Shown: one piece after another, positions 21,171 to 30,927 of the stretch | Numbering within the stretch: position 1 is the first letter of the stretch | Layout of the letters: each line of letters starts with the position of its first letter | Position numbers and translations under genes: made by a program | Assembly (NCBI RefSeq): GCF_014201655.1 | Contig: NZ_JACHEX010000001.1 | Location: forward strand, 611,751-675,750 | DNA: 64,000 bases | Direction of reading: 5' to 3' | Source: Thermosipho japonicus | Lineage (GTDB): Bacteria > Thermotogota > Thermotogae > Thermotogales > Fervidobacteriaceae | The notes under the pieces: generated by a model | Seen by the model: only the letters and a program-made list of their open reading frames with translations | Databases searched by the model: none | What the model was told of the DNA's origin: nothing

Positions 21171-21374
21171 ATGGCTAAACAAAAGATGAAAACGCATAAG
21201 TCAGCCGCAAAGAGATTTAGAGTTACTAAAAATGGAAAAATTATTAGAAGAAAAGCATATGCATGGCACAAGACAGGTAAAAAGAGAAGATCAACACTTA
21301 GAAGACTTAAAGTCGAAACAGAAGTAAAAGCTTGCGACAAAGACAGAGTACTTAGAATGCTTGGTAAAAAATAA
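21171..21374 (+). CDS. rpmI: 50S ribosomal protein L35
   Basis: L35 is a small basic large-subunit protein. I place the start at ATG 21171 (MAKQKMKTHKSAAKRFR), giving 67 residues, with GAGGAGGG upstream. A frame extension to 21132 only overlaps infC. The SAAKRFRVTKNGKI motif is diagnostic. It lies in the usual infC-rpmI-rplT order. Confidence 0.97.
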   Translation: MAKQKMKTHKSAAKRFRVTKNGKIIRRKAYAWHKTGKKRRSTLRRLKVETEVKACDKDRVLRMLGKK

Positions 21375-21403
21375 AATAAAACGACTTGAAGGGAGGATAA
21401 ATC

Positions 21404-21760
21404 ATGCGTGTAAAAAATGCAGTAAACGCTAAGAAAAAAAGAAGAAAAATACTAAAGGCAGTTAAAGGATACCATGGAGCTTTAAGTAGAAGATATAGGC
21501 TTGCAAAACAAGCATATATCAAAGCGAAAAAACATGCATATGTTGGTAGAAAATTAAAGAAAAGAGACTTTAGAAAACTATGGATTACCAGAATAAATAT
21601 TGCTGCTAGAAATGAAGGATTAAAATATAATGAATTAATTCACGGGTTAAAATTAGCTGGAGTAGCAATTAATAGGAAAATGTTATCTGAACTTGCTGTA
21701 AATGACCCAGAGTCATTTAAAGAATACGTAAATATCGCAAAACAAGCAATCGGAAAATAA
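21404..21760 (+). CDS. rplT: 50S ribosomal protein L20
   Basis: L20 is an assembly protein of the large subunit and, in E. coli and Bacillus, the repressor of its own operon. The 118-residue product starts [16 protein letters not shown] and shows [32 protein letters not shown] and [15 protein letters not shown] precedes the ATG. Confidence 0.98.
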   Translation: MRVKNAVNAKKKRRKILKAVKGYHGALSRRYRLAKQAYIKAKKHAYVGRKLKKRDFRKLWITRINIAARNEGLKYNELIHGLKLAGVAINRKMLSELAVNDPESFKEYVNIAKQAIGK

Positions 21761-21763
21761 TAA

Positions 21764-21857
21764 CTCACCCTTCTGGATCCCTGCCTCGGTGCCCTTTTAG
21801 GGTCGGCAATGGAGTTGAAGGAAGGGGAGGGTTTAACCAAATCAGGAGGTGTATATT
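21764..21857 (+). promoter_or_regulatory. Folded leader upstream of rpsB
   Basis: This 97-base gap between rplT and rpsB is much more GC-rich than its surroundings. It can form an outer pairing of ACCCTTC (21767-21773) with GAAGGGG near 21820-21828, and an inner hairpin TGCC...GGCA (21782-21808) enclosing GCCC-TTTTA-GGGT. There is no T run, so it is not a terminator. A protein-binding leader controlling S2 synthesis is a reasonable reading, but not proven. Confidence 0.5.
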
Positions 21858-22637
21858 GTGGCAGTACTTACAATGAAACAACTTTTAGAAGCAGGTGTTC
21901 ACTTTGGTCACAGAACTCAAAGATGGAATCCAAAAATGAAAGAGTACATATTTGGTGCTAGAAAAGGTATTTACATAATCGATCTTCAAAAAACTTCCAA
22001 ACTTCTTGATGAAGCATATAACTTTGTAAGAGATAAAGCAGGTGAAGGAGGAACAATCCTCTTTGTCGGGACAAAAAAACAAGCTCAACAAGTTATTAAA
22101 CAAGAGGCAGAAAGATGCGGTGCATTTTATGTAAACCACAGATGGCTCGGTGGACTCTTAACAAATTTCGAAACAATTCGTAAAAGAATTGACAAATTAA
22201 TTGAACTTGAAGAAATGGAAGCAAATGGAGAATTTGATCATTTACCAAAAAAAGAACAAAGTAGATTAAGAAGAATTCTCGAAAAACTCAGAAAAAACCT
22301 TGGTGGTTTAAAAAATATGACAAGTCTTCCAGACGTTATTTATATTGTTGACCCAAGAAAAGAAAGAAACGCAGTTTACGAAGCAAATCTTTTAAAAATT
22401 CCAACCGTTGCTATCGTAGATACTAACTGTGACCCTGATGAAATTGATTATATAATTCCAGGAAATGATGATGCAATTAGGGCAATCCAACTCATCACTT
22501 CAAAAATCGCAGATGCATATCTTGAAGGAAGAGAAGGACTTTCCTACGGCAGTGAAGAGACTGAAGAAAATAACCAAAAAGAAGATAATGAGGAAATATT
22601 TGAAATTGAAGATGTAGATGAAAGTGAAGAAATGTAA
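21858..22637 (+). CDS. rpsB: 30S ribosomal protein S2
   Basis: S2 binds late to the small subunit near S1. I place the start at GTG 21858 ([20 protein letters not shown]), with AGGAGGT 8-13 bases before it; the GTG at 21849 lies inside the ribosome site. The product has 259 residues with [10 protein letters not shown] and [12 protein letters not shown]. The last 35 residues are a strongly acidic tail. The common partner tsf is absent; tmk follows after a terminator. Confidence 0.97.
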   Translation: MAVLTMKQLLEAGVHFGHRTQRWNPKMKEYIFGARKGIYIIDLQKTSKLLDEAYNFVRDKAGEGGTILFVGTKKQAQQVIKQEAERCGAFYVNHRWLGGLLTNFETIRKRIDKLIELEEMEANGEFDHLPKKEQSRLRRILEKLRKNLGGLKNMTSLPDVIYIVDPRKERNAVYEANLLKIPTVAIVDTNCDPDEIDYIIPGNDDAIRAIQLITSKIADAYLEGREGLSYGSEETEENNQKEDNEEIFEIEDVDESEEM

Positions 22638-22642
22638 ACAAT

Positions 22643-22668
22643 AGCCCCCGAAAAGGGGGCTTTTTTGA
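22643..22668 (+). terminator. Terminator after rpsB
   Basis: AGCCCCC pairs with GGGGGCT around GAAAA, followed by six T. It closes the infC-rpsB unit, although tmk starts only 16 bases downstream without an obvious promoter of its own. Confidence 0.92.
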
Positions 22669-22683
22669 CAGGAGGGAAATTAA

Positions 22684-23289
22684 TTGTTTATTGCTTTTGA
22701 AGGAATTGATGGATCTGGAAAAAGCACTCAACTTAATCTTCTTTCTCGATACTTAAAATCAAAAGGGAAAAAAGTACTAAATATTAGAGAACCTGGAGGA
22801 ACTATCCTGGGTGAAAAAATTAGAAACATTCTACTTGATAATGATTTAAATATAAATAAAAGAAGCGAGTTATTATTATTCCTCGCATCAAGAGCGCAAT
22901 TAGTAGAAGAAGTTATAAAACCCCATCTTGAAAGAGGTTTTTTTGTTTTGGCAGATAGATTCTCTGATTCAAGCATTGCATACCAAGGTGGGGCAAGAGA
23001 CATTGGAGTAGAAACTGTATCCACATTAAATGATTTTGCAACAGACAACATTTATCCAGATATAGTTTTCTATATAGATATTCCAACAAAAATTGCAATG
23101 GAAAGACTTAAAGAGAAAAATCTAGATAGACTTGAAAAGGAAGGGCAAATATTTCTTGAAAAAGTGAGAAGTACGTACTTAAAATTATCAGAACTGAGAG
23201 ATAATTTCTTTATTATAGATGGAACAAAAAGTATAGACAGTGTTTTTGCTGAAATAAAATCAATTGTAGAAACACATTTACAATCCTAA
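22684..23289 (+). CDS. tmk: Thymidylate kinase
   Basis: Thymidylate kinase phosphorylates dTMP to dTDP for DNA synthesis. The 201-residue product starts with TTG behind AGGAGGG. The P-loop is EGIDGSGKST, the DR motif is ADRFSDSSIAYQG, and the sequence has the normal length. It ends convergently with fliQ, the two stops overlapping by 4 bases. Confidence 0.96.
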   Translation: MFIAFEGIDGSGKSTQLNLLSRYLKSKGKKVLNIREPGGTILGEKIRNILLDNDLNINKRSELLLFLASRAQLVEEVIKPHLERGFFVLADRFSDSSIAYQGGARDIGVETVSTLNDFATDNIYPDIVFYIDIPTKIAMERLKEKNLDRLEKEGQIFLEKVRSTYLKLSELRDNFFIIDGTKSIDSVFAEIKSIVETHLQS

Positions 23290-23552
23290 ATCATCGAAAA
23301 ATATTTCGTTATAATTTCCCTTGCAAGATCAATTACCTGTTGAATCATCCATCCTCCTAAAAAAAGTAACGTTAAAAATAAAACAATAATTCTTGGGGCA
23401 AACGTAAGAGTTTGCTCATTTATTTGCGTAGCTGCTTGAAATATACTAATTAATAATCCAACAATTAAACTTATTAATAGAGGTGGTAAAATTACCGTTA
23501 ATAAGGTCTTTATTCCAAGCCCAAATACATCTAAAAATACTTCTATAGTCAT
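23286..23552 (-). CDS. fliQ: Flagellar export protein FliQ
   Basis: FliQ is part of the FliPQR export gate of the flagellar type III secretion system in the inner membrane. The 88-residue product has two hydrophobic segments and the typical ATQINEQTLTFAPRI motif. It is the last gene of an eleven-gene minus-strand run and follows fliP after 2 bases. Confidence 0.96.
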   Translation of the reverse strand: MTIEVFLDVFGLGIKTLLTVILPPLLISLIVGLLISIFQAATQINEQTLTFAPRIIVLFLTLLFLGGWMIQQVIDLAREIITKYFSMI

Positions 23553-23554
23553 TC

Positions 23555-24310
23555 TTAACCGCCTCCAAAGCTTTTAATCAAACTACCAATTAACATATCC
23601 CATCCGTTTACAAGAACAAACAAGAGAATTTTAAATGGCAATGAAACCAATACTGGAGGGATCATAATCATACCAAGAGAAAGCAAAATACTAGCAACGA
23701 CCATGTCCATTACAATAAAGGGTATATACAATAAAATACCCATTTTAAAACCTATTTCAAGCTCTCCAATAACAAAGGCCGGAATAAGAACAGAATTAGG
23801 TGCCTCCTCTACAGAATTTATTTCCTTGCCAACATTATCAGCTAACATAAAAACATTATCTTCGTTATGATGAATTTTCAATTCAGTTATCATGAATGTT
23901 CTCAGTCTACCCATACTTCTAGAAAACAGCTCTTGGTAACCAATTTCTGAATTCAAATAGGGAGTGATTGCATTGTTATAAATATCATTCCAAACTGGCT
24001 GCATTATAAAAAATGTTAAAAATAATGCAAGACCTATTAAAATCTGATTCGGAGGCGTTTGTCTGGTTCCTAAAGCATTTCTCAAAAAAGAAAATACTAT
24101 TATAATCCTTGTAAACGATGTAAATAATATTAAAATACTAGGTGCAAGAGATAATACGGTTAAAAGTAAAAGAATTTCTAATGTATTAACTAAATCCCTC
24201 GGTTGCTGAGGTGGGCTCAGTTGTATACTAATATTTGGAAGTGGAACTTCATCTTGTGCAAAGGAAACAAAAACAATTACAAGAAATAGTAAAACAAACA
24301 GCCGCTTCAC
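23555..24310 (-). CDS. fliP: Flagellar export protein FliP
   Basis: FliP forms the core of the flagellar export gate. The 251-residue protein has a signal peptide (about residues 1-18) followed by four hydrophobic segments. Motifs are SFTRIIIVFSFLRNALGTRQ, PPNQILIGLALFLT and the PFKILLFVLVNGW end. The ATG overlaps the fliO stop. Confidence 0.97.
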   Translation of the reverse strand: MKRLFVLLFLVIVFVSFAQDEVPLPNISIQLSPPQQPRDLVNTLEILLLLTVLSLAPSILILFTSFTRIIIVFSFLRNALGTRQTPPNQILIGLALFLTFFIMQPVWNDIYNNAITPYLNSEIGYQELFSRSMGRLRTFMITELKIHHNEDNVFMLADNVGKEINSVEEAPNSVLIPAFVIGELEIGFKMGILLYIPFIVMDMVVASILLSLGMIMIPPVLVSLPFKILLFVLVNGWDMLIGSLIKSFGGG

Positions 24311-24615
24311 TTTTTGTCACCTTTTTTTACTATATTTTTGAAAAATTCAAGTTTGAAATTTGAATTTTCAAACTCTCCACTTTCAATTGAATCAAGCTTT
24401 TTTAACACAGTACCACCATTTTCAGTCACCAAAATTACATAATATTCTTCAACTATTCTTACTACAACTATATAACTATTTCTAGAAATAAATTTTCTTT
24501 CAATAACAGAGATAAAATGTCCCCCTACATTTCGGGGGACCCTATTCTTTATAACCAAATAAGTACCTAACATTACAGCTACGAAAATCAGCATTGATAT
24601 TGCAAACCCAACCAA
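24307..24615 (-). CDS. fliO: Flagellar assembly protein FliO (FliZ-like)
   Basis: The 102-residue product has one N-terminal membrane segment and a small beta domain with VIERKFISRNSYIVVVRI, as in FliO, which helps FliP insert. Position before fliP supports this. The TTG at 24615 lies 17 bases from the GGGGG ribosome site; an ATT three codons earlier (24624) is better spaced and may be the true start. There is an in-frame TAG just before that site, so no longer product is possible. Confidence 0.8.
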   Translation of the reverse strand: MVGFAISMLIFVAVMLGTYLVIKNRVPRNVGGHFISVIERKFISRNSYIVVVRIVEEYYVILVTENGGTVLKKLDSIESGEFENSNFKLEFFKNIVKKGDKK

Positions 24616-24636
24616 AGAAGAAATAACGTTCGCCCC

Positions 24637-24999
24637 CTAACCAGAAACTTTTTGAATCGCTTCAATAACTCTTGCAGGCTGGAATGGCTTTACTATAAAA
24701 TCCTTGGCTCCTGCTTGAATTGCTTCAATAACCATTGCTTGTTGTCCCATAGCGCTACAAACAATAATAGTAGCATTTGGATCTATCTTTTTTATCTCTT
24801 TAATAGCATCGATACCATTCATTTCAGGCATTGTAATATCCATTGTAACAATGTCAGGTTTTAATTCTTTGTATTTTTCAACAGCTTCTTTTCCGTTTGC
24901 AGCTTCTCCAACTACTTCATGACCTGCTTTCGTTACAATATCCTTTAACATCATTCTCATGAAAGCTGCATCATCAACAATCAAAATTCTTTTTCCCAT
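24637..24999 (-). CDS. cheY: Chemotaxis response regulator CheY
   Basis: CheY carries the signal from CheA to the flagellar motor. The single receiver domain of 120 residues has the acidic pair D9-D10, the phosphorylated D54 (TMDITMPEMNG) and K104-region FIVKPF. It strongly resembles Thermotoga CheY as I know it. Co-transcribed with cheW and fliO. Confidence 0.97.
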   Translation of the reverse strand: MGKRILIVDDAAFMRMMLKDIVTKAGHEVVGEAANGKEAVEKYKELKPDIVTMDITMPEMNGIDAIKEIKKIDPNATIIVCSAMGQQAMVIEAIQAGAKDFIVKPFQPARVIEAIQKVSG

Positions 25000-25003
25000 T
25001 TTT

Positions 25004-25459
25004 CTATACCTCCTCTACACCAATTATTTCATTTAATATCTCTTCAATATCTAAGTATACTACAAGTCTTTCACCTTTTTTTATTAATCCTTTTGCTTTC
25101 TTTCCATAAGTATCAACATCTCTAAAGGCCCTATCAATTTCTGAATTTGATGTTCTAAGTACTCCTTTTACATTTTCTACTAGAAAGCCCATTTCAATAT
25201 CTCTTATCTTTGTGATTATGATCTTTTTAAAGTTATTTTCATCCATATTTGAACAAATTCCACCAAGTATCTTTCTTAAATTGATAACAGGAATAATTCT
25301 TCCCCTTAAATTTATAACTCCCTCAATAACTTCTTTTGATTTTGGAACGGGCGTAATTTCATCTTTATCTATAACAATTTCTACGTAATCAACATCAAAA
25401 CTCATTTCTTGATTACAAATATTAAAACTTAAAACTTCAAATTCGGTTTCAACATTCAT
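25004..25459 (-). CDS. cheW: Chemotaxis coupling protein CheW
   Basis: CheW links chemoreceptors to CheA. The 151-residue product is a single CheW domain with VINLRGRIIPVINLRK. I use the ATG at 25459 (MNVETEFEVLSF), preceded by GAGGTGA; a GTG three codons earlier lies at the ribosome site. It lies between cheA and cheY with spacers of 4-10 bases. Confidence 0.96.
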   Translation of the reverse strand: MNVETEFEVLSFNICNQEMSFDVDYVEIVIDKDEITPVPKSKEVIEGVINLRGRIIPVINLRKILGGICSNMDENNFKKIIITKIRDIEMGFLVENVKGVLRTSNSEIDRAFRDVDTYGKKAKGLIKKGERLVVYLDIEEILNEIIGVEEV

Positions 25460-25469
25460 GCCTTTCACC

Positions 25470-27512
25470 TCACTCCACTAAATTTAGCGTATCAATAATC
25501 AAGGCAATACTACCATCACCTAATGTTGCACCACCACTAAATTCTTTAACATCAGCAAATAATTTTCCTAGAGATTTAATCACAATATCTTCCTGTCCAA
25601 TTAATGTATCAACAGCAATCCCATATTTTCTATTTGCAACTTTAACTACAACTACGTTTAATTCATCAAGTTCTTCGTTGTGTTTTATTCCCAAAACATC
25701 CCAAAGTTTAATAATTGGAATTACTTCCCCTCTTTTGACTATTACTTCCTTATTTTGAACCATTTGGATTTCCTCAGGTAAAACAATTAATGTGCTGTCT
25801 ATAACTGAAATTGGAATTGCATAAATATATTTATCAACTTTCACAAGCAGTGCCTGAATTATAGCAAGTGTCAACGGTAATTTTATTATCACTTTTGTTC
25901 CTACACCTTTTTTAGACTCTATGTGAACAGTTCCATTTAATGATTCTACCGTATTCTTAACAACATCCATTCCAACTCCTCTACCAGAAAGCTCACTTAC
26001 TTGCTCTTTGGTAGAAAAACCAGGCATGAATAAAAATTCGTAAACTTTTTCATCAGGTAAACTTGAAGCCTTTACTTCATCAACTAACCCTTTTTCAATT
26101 GCTTTCTTTAATATTTTCTCCCTATCAAGTCCTCTACCATCATCTTCAACTTCTATTACTACATTATTCCCTTCATGGCGTGCGGACAGAATCAATGTAC
26201 CAACAGGTGATTTCCCCTTTGCAATTCTTTCTTCTTTTGTTTCAATCCCATGATCTAAAGCATTTCTAATTAAATGAACTAGTGGATCTCCTATTTCTTC
26301 AACAAAGGTTCTATCAAGTTCCGTGTCTTCACCTTTCATAACAAAGTTTATTTCCTTTCCTAAATTCTTTGAAATGTCACGAACCATTCTAGGGAATCTA
26401 TTAAATACATAGGAAATTGGAACCATTCTAACCTTCATAACAATATTTTGCAAGTCAAGTGTTATCCTACTAAGCTGAGCTAAAGATTCATCAACTTCTT
26501 TTATATTGTACTTTTTCAAAATATCTATTATTCTACTTCTTGCAATAACAAGCTCTCCCATTAAATTCATTAATGTATCTAATTTTTCAATATCAACTCT
26601 GACTGTTTGCGTTATTTTAATATTTTTCTTTTTCTCTTCATGCTTTTCTGCTTTCTTTTCTTCTTTTGCCTTCTCTTTAACTTCGCTTTTATGCTTTATT
26701 TCTACTTTCTTTACTATAACCTTCTCAACTTCTGAAATTGCAGAAAGTTTCTCTTGCAGTTTTAAAGGCTCTACCTTTGCAATAACGTAAAGTTCTACTT
26801 CTCTATCAAATTTTTCGTTTTCAATATCTTCTACGCTTGGCACACTTTTTATTATTTCTCCACCTAACTCTTCAATTCCGTGAAACACCATATACATTCT
26901 TGCAGATTTCAATTGTACATTTTCAGCTAAAATAACCTTTGTATAAATAACGTCATATCCTTTTTTTCTTGCTTCATTTACAACATGTAAAAGCGCCTCA
27001 TCTTCTTCATACATGTAGTCTGCCTCTTCCTCTGCCTCCTCTTTAGGCTCACTTTTTTCAGAATCATTATTATCCTGGGGATTTTCAACAGTTACTGTAG
27101 ATTTAGATTGCTTCTTTCCAACAATTTCACCCTGTGCAAGCTTCTCAAAGATCTCAACTAGTCCAGAAACGTCCTCATCTATCTCTTCACTTCCTTCAGA
27201 TGCTATTTTTTCAAGCATTTTCTCAATTAAATCCAATCCGTTAAACAGGTAGTCCAACTTGTCCGAATCAATAGAGACCTTCCCAGATCTAACAGCATCC
27301 AGGTAATTTTCCATTCTATGACACAATTTGGCCATATTTTCAAATCCCATTGTCCCTGCCATCCCTTTCAAAGTATGCAAGGCTCTAAAGGCTACGTTTA
27401 TATATTCCATATCTTCTGGATTTTTTTCTAAGTCTAATAGAGCGTCGTTCAGTTGTTGAACGTACTCACGACCTTCATCAATAAAAACACTTAAATATTC
27501 CTCATACGACAT
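25470..27512 (-). CDS. cheA: Chemotaxis histidine kinase CheA
   Basis: CheA autophosphorylates in response to receptors and feeds CheY. The start at ATG 27512 follows TAGGAGGTG and gives 680 residues. Domains in order: P1 with phosphorylated H46 (LHTLKG), P2 CheY-binding region, a charged linker rich in K and E (about 265-300), P3 dimerisation, P4 ATPase with [15 protein letters not shown] and GRGVGMDVV, and a CheW-like P5. Length and order match the family. Confidence 0.97.
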   Translation of the reverse strand: MSYEEYLSVFIDEGREYVQQLNDALLDLEKNPEDMEYINVAFRALHTLKGMAGTMGFENMAKLCHRMENYLDAVRSGKVSIDSDKLDYLFNGLDLIEKMLEKIASEGSEEIDEDVSGLVEIFEKLAQGEIVGKKQSKSTVTVENPQDNNDSEKSEPKEEAEEEADYMYEEDEALLHVVNEARKKGYDVIYTKVILAENVQLKSARMYMVFHGIEELGGEIIKSVPSVEDIENEKFDREVELYVIAKVEPLKLQEKLSAISEVEKVIVKKVEIKHKSEVKEKAKEEKKAEKHEEKKKNIKITQTVRVDIEKLDTLMNLMGELVIARSRIIDILKKYNIKEVDESLAQLSRITLDLQNIVMKVRMVPISYVFNRFPRMVRDISKNLGKEINFVMKGEDTELDRTFVEEIGDPLVHLIRNALDHGIETKEERIAKGKSPVGTLILSARHEGNNVVIEVEDDGRGLDREKILKKAIEKGLVDEVKASSLPDEKVYEFLFMPGFSTKEQVSELSGRGVGMDVVKNTVESLNGTVHIESKKGVGTKVIIKLPLTLAIIQALLVKVDKYIYAIPISVIDSTLIVLPEEIQMVQNKEVIVKRGEVIPIIKLWDVLGIKHNEELDELNVVVVKVANRKYGIAVDTLIGQEDIVIKSLGKLFADVKEFSGGATLGDGSIALIIDTLNLVE

Positions 27513-27524
27513 ATATGTCACCTC

Positions 27525-28922
27525 CTACATTATATCTAAATAATAATTAACAAAATACCCATCTTTTTCTTGCCAAAAAATCACTTTTGAATCAATATCC
27601 ATTCCTAAAAATTTATATATTAAATCTCCAACATCTAAAAATATTTTAACATCATAATTCTTTTTTCTATCAAGAAAATTATAAGCTGGTATATCCATTA
27701 ACCTCTTAACCCTAGCTTTTCTTTCATAAATGCTCTTATCCAAATTACTTATAACAAAAAAACCACCGTACTCAAAAAAGTAAATATCTACATCATCAGC
27801 AATATTCATTAACCACTCATCTTTTATTTTATCATATTTTGCACTATATTTTTCCAATATTTTTTTTATACTAGTTCTTCCATCCGACAATTTAAAAAGA
27901 AACGCTAAGGAAACATTTGTAGCATCATCAACATCTCCTACTACATAAAATGTAGACGTTGAATTATTCAATATTGTATTTGTAATTTCATATATTTTTG
28001 TAACACTAGTACTTTCAAAGGTAAATATCCATGGTTTAATAAAGTCAATAGCTTCTTTGGAATCATCCACGCTTATTCCACCAAAATAATTACCCAAGAC
28101 TGGAATATTCTCCATTAAATCGTCTATCACATAACTTTTTTCAAAAAATTTATTTGACTTTTGATTTACAGTAATCTTTAAGACACTCTCATCAATTCTA
28201 CCATAAAACAACAAATATTCGGTTTTTATATCAGTTTTAATTGTCTCAACCGGAAATGTAATTTTAATTGCATTTGATTTTGAATAACCTAAAAACCAAT
28301 AGTCTGACGGTACTCTTTTCAAAATATCAGGATATTTTTTTGTAAATTTTAATTCATCTGTCATATATGTAGATATTAGATAATCTAAAACACTTTTACT
28401 CCCAGTAACAATTAAATAATTTTTAAATTTAGAAACAAACAAAGAGTCACCTATATTGAATATATTACCATTTAAATTTATTTTTTCGTCTAACAATGCT
28501 CCAAGATAATATGCTAAATCCGTTGCATTCTCAGTTTCAAAAACCAAAGCAGAATCTTTTGAAAGGTTGCGTATAATGTCAATGTAATAGTTCAAATCAA
28601 ACGAAACGTTTTCATCTATTCTTATTTCCCCGCCTTTTGACAAAAACAAAATATTCGATGAAAGCGCATCTAAAAAGATCTCTTTCTTTAGGCCGCTTTC
28701 ATAATCTACATTTTCTAGATAACTTAAAAGATAATTTTCAAAGGCAAGTCCATTATCGGAAACAATAAAATTTAAAAACGGAACATTTTTTATCTTTCCT
28801 ATACTTCCTCTTTCATTATTAAAATGTATAAAAATATCAAAATCGTACGGGACAAAATTTAAGATGTTTGAAAATGCAAATATCGAGAAATATATTAGAA
28901 GAAAAGCCCCTATTTTCCTCAT
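27525..28922 (-). CDS. Secreted protein, DUF3352-like, unknown function
   Basis: I do not recognise this 465-residue protein precisely. A signal peptide (MRKIGAFLLIYFSIFAFS) is followed by NILNFVPYDFDIFIHF. The motif FSN-L-F-P-D is shared with the protein at 44700-45884, so the two look like distant paralogues of a DUF3352-type family. I place the start at 28922 behind GGGAGGAG; the frame runs to 28937. It overlaps tlyA by 4 bases and lies 12 bases before cheA. Confidence 0.65.
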   Translation of the reverse strand: MRKIGAFLLIYFSIFAFSNILNFVPYDFDIFIHFNNERGSIGKIKNVPFLNFIVSDNGLAFENYLLSYLENVDYESGLKKEIFLDALSSNILFLSKGGEIRIDENVSFDLNYYIDIIRNLSKDSALVFETENATDLAYYLGALLDEKINLNGNIFNIGDSLFVSKFKNYLIVTGSKSVLDYLISTYMTDELKFTKKYPDILKRVPSDYWFLGYSKSNAIKITFPVETIKTDIKTEYLLFYGRIDESVLKITVNQKSNKFFEKSYVIDDLMENIPVLGNYFGGISVDDSKEAIDFIKPWIFTFESTSVTKIYEITNTILNNSTSTFYVVGDVDDATNVSLAFLFKLSDGRTSIKKILEKYSAKYDKIKDEWLMNIADDVDIYFFEYGGFFVISNLDKSIYERKARVKRLMDIPAYNFLDRKKNYDVKIFLDVGDLIYKFLGMDIDSKVIFWQEKDGYFVNYYLDIM

Positions 28923-29701
28923 TTCAACTCCTCCCATGCTTTATCAATTACTTCATCTATTCCCAGAATTACTTCTTTCTTTATATTCAACAAATGCAAA
29001 AAATACTCTATATTGCCATCAGCCCCTGTTATCTTTGAAAAATTAATATTTATTGGTGACAAACCAATTTCTTTTGCACTATTAATAATATCATATAAAA
29101 CTTCTTTGTGTACGCTCTTGTCCCTAACAATTCCACCTTTTCCAACTTTTTCTTTCCCTGCTTCAAATTGTGGCTTTACAAGAACTACTGCCTCTCCATT
29201 CTCTTTTAATATTTCTTTTATTGTTGGAAAAATTTTTTTCAAAGAAATAAATGAAACATCACAAACCACCAAATCTACCTTTTCGGGCAGCTTTAAATTT
29301 CTTGCATTAGTTTTCTCCATAACGACAACTCTATCATCACTTCTTAATTTCCAATGAAGTTGATTATATCCGACATCAACGCAATACACCTTTTTAGCTC
29401 CATGTTGTAATAAAAAATCTGTAAATCCTCCCGTGGAAGCACCTATGTCACAAGCCACTCTTCCTTCAATTTTGAATTTAAACGATTCCCATGCTCCTTC
29501 TATTTTATAACCACCTCTACTAACATACTTTTCAGTTTCTTTTATCCTTATTTTTGACTCAACATCAACAAGTTTTCCTGGTTTATCTACCAATTGTTCG
29601 TTAACAAAAACATTACCGCTCATTATAATTCTCTTGGCTTTTTCTCTAGATTCTATCAATCCTCTTTCAACGAGTAAAACGTCCAAACGTTCCTTCTTCA
29701 T
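28919..29701 (-). CDS. tlyA: TlyA-family rRNA 2'-O-methyltransferase
   Basis: TlyA proteins methylate ribose in 16S and/or 23S rRNA and were first named haemolysins. The 260-residue product has an S4 domain (residues 1-60; RLDVLLVERGL) and an FtsJ-like SAM-binding domain with ACDIGASTGGFTDFLL and the cofactor-contact VDVGYNQL. The ATG at 29701 follows GGAGG and overlaps the previous stop. Confidence 0.93.
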   Translation of the reverse strand: MKKERLDVLLVERGLIESREKAKRIIMSGNVFVNEQLVDKPGKLVDVESKIRIKETEKYVSRGGYKIEGAWESFKFKIEGRVACDIGASTGGFTDFLLQHGAKKVYCVDVGYNQLHWKLRSDDRVVVMEKTNARNLKLPEKVDLVVCDVSFISLKKIFPTIKEILKENGEAVVLVKPQFEAGKEKVGKGGIVRDKSVHKEVLYDIINSAKEIGLSPININFSKITGADGNIEYFLHLLNIKKEVILGIDEVIDKAWEELK

Positions 29702-30927
29702 TTTCTTATCCTCCATGTCCCATTTTCTAATACTATATAGTAATAGTTACTTCCAACTATTACTTCTCTAAATCCACTAATCTTTAAATCTTCAAAATAA
29801 TAATCTATTCCATCAAACCAAACATTTTTATACCGTGGTCTTAGAACTATTCCATCCACAAATTTTATACTGTCATTTATTAAAATAAAGTCCCTATTTT
29901 CATTATAACTTTCAAGTATGCGTCCAGTTTTTGTATCAAGTTTCATAATTTTATCCATTGTTCTTATGTACAAAGCATCTTTCAAAAATCCTACTCCAAG
30001 AACCTTTTTATATTTCCCTTCAAATAACTTTCTCCTTTTTGTTAGATCAAACAGTACAACATTTCCATTTAAAAAAGCAAAAGAAACAATCCCATCTTTA
30101 TAATACCAATCAAAAGGTACACTATCAAATTCATATCGCCAAAGCTTATGAATATCACTTATACTTCCATCAGAATACAATACAAAACCGTTAAGAACAT
30201 CTAATACTGGAATCTTATTTTGATTTAAAGTGCCATTTTCATACCAAAAGTTTCTCGAAATAACTATATCTTTATCTACATAAAGGGGAATTTCGGGAAA
30301 ATCTATATTAAACGATTCACCGATAACTTGTTTCCCGTCATAATAATAGTCTCCAAATATTCCAAAAACGCCTACAAGTAAATTATCTTTCTTTTCAATT
30401 TTTAGATCTTTTCCAACATAAATCTCTTGTCCTTCAACTGTATGAAACCCTTCTGAAAAAGCATAAACTTTCCCTTCAATCTCTACTTTATAACTTCCTT
30501 TTTTATGCCTTATTACAAAAGGATATATTTGTTTTTCAACTATATAACTCTGATTTGTAATTGGATCAAAAGCAATAGATTTATCTGGTAAAGTTTTTTC
30601 TTCAAATAAATTATCCAAAGTTTGATACAGTAAAGTTAAATCTAAAGAAGGACTTTTAAAATTATCAATATCCATATCCTTGTAAATTACTCTCCAAGCA
30701 ATTTTTTCACCTTTTGATATAAAAATATAAACCTTCTCACCATCTCCTAAAAGATATCCTTTTCTGTGAAAATACTCTTCTAATTCAAGTTTATATTCTT
30801 TTGGCCCTTCGTATAATAATGTTAAAACAGGTTGTTTCATCCATGATGAAATAATTTCACTTGCTTCTTTCGTTATTTTATCCCCCATATAAAAGACAAC
30901 ACCACTTGCCTCAATAGTTAACCCCAT
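29698..30927 (-). CDS. Protein of unknown function, possible beta-propeller
   Basis: I do not recognise this protein. The ATG at 30927 forms TAATG with the truA stop and gives 409 residues. The C-terminal half has repeated short units such as DGIVSFAFLNGNVVLFDL and ALYIRTMDKIMKLDTKTG that resemble blades of a PQQ-type propeller. The frame stays open for 35 more codons into truA, encoding a hydrophobic stretch that could be a membrane anchor if an earlier start is used. It overlaps tlyA by 4 bases. Confidence 0.6.
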   Translation of the reverse strand: MGLTIEASGVVFYMGDKITKEASEIISSWMKQPVLTLLYEGPKEYKLELEEYFHRKGYLLGDGEKVYIFISKGEKIAWRVIYKDMDIDNFKSPSLDLTLLYQTLDNLFEEKTLPDKSIAFDPITNQSYIVEKQIYPFVIRHKKGSYKVEIEGKVYAFSEGFHTVEGQEIYVGKDLKIEKKDNLLVGVFGIFGDYYYDGKQVIGESFNIDFPEIPLYVDKDIVISRNFWYENGTLNQNKIPVLDVLNGFVLYSDGSISDIHKLWRYEFDSVPFDWYYKDGIVSFAFLNGNVVLFDLTKRRKLFEGKYKKVLGVGFLKDALYIRTMDKIMKLDTKTGRILESYNENRDFILINDSIKFVDGIVLRPRYKNVWFDGIDYYFEDLKISGFREVIVGSNYYYIVLENGTWRIRK

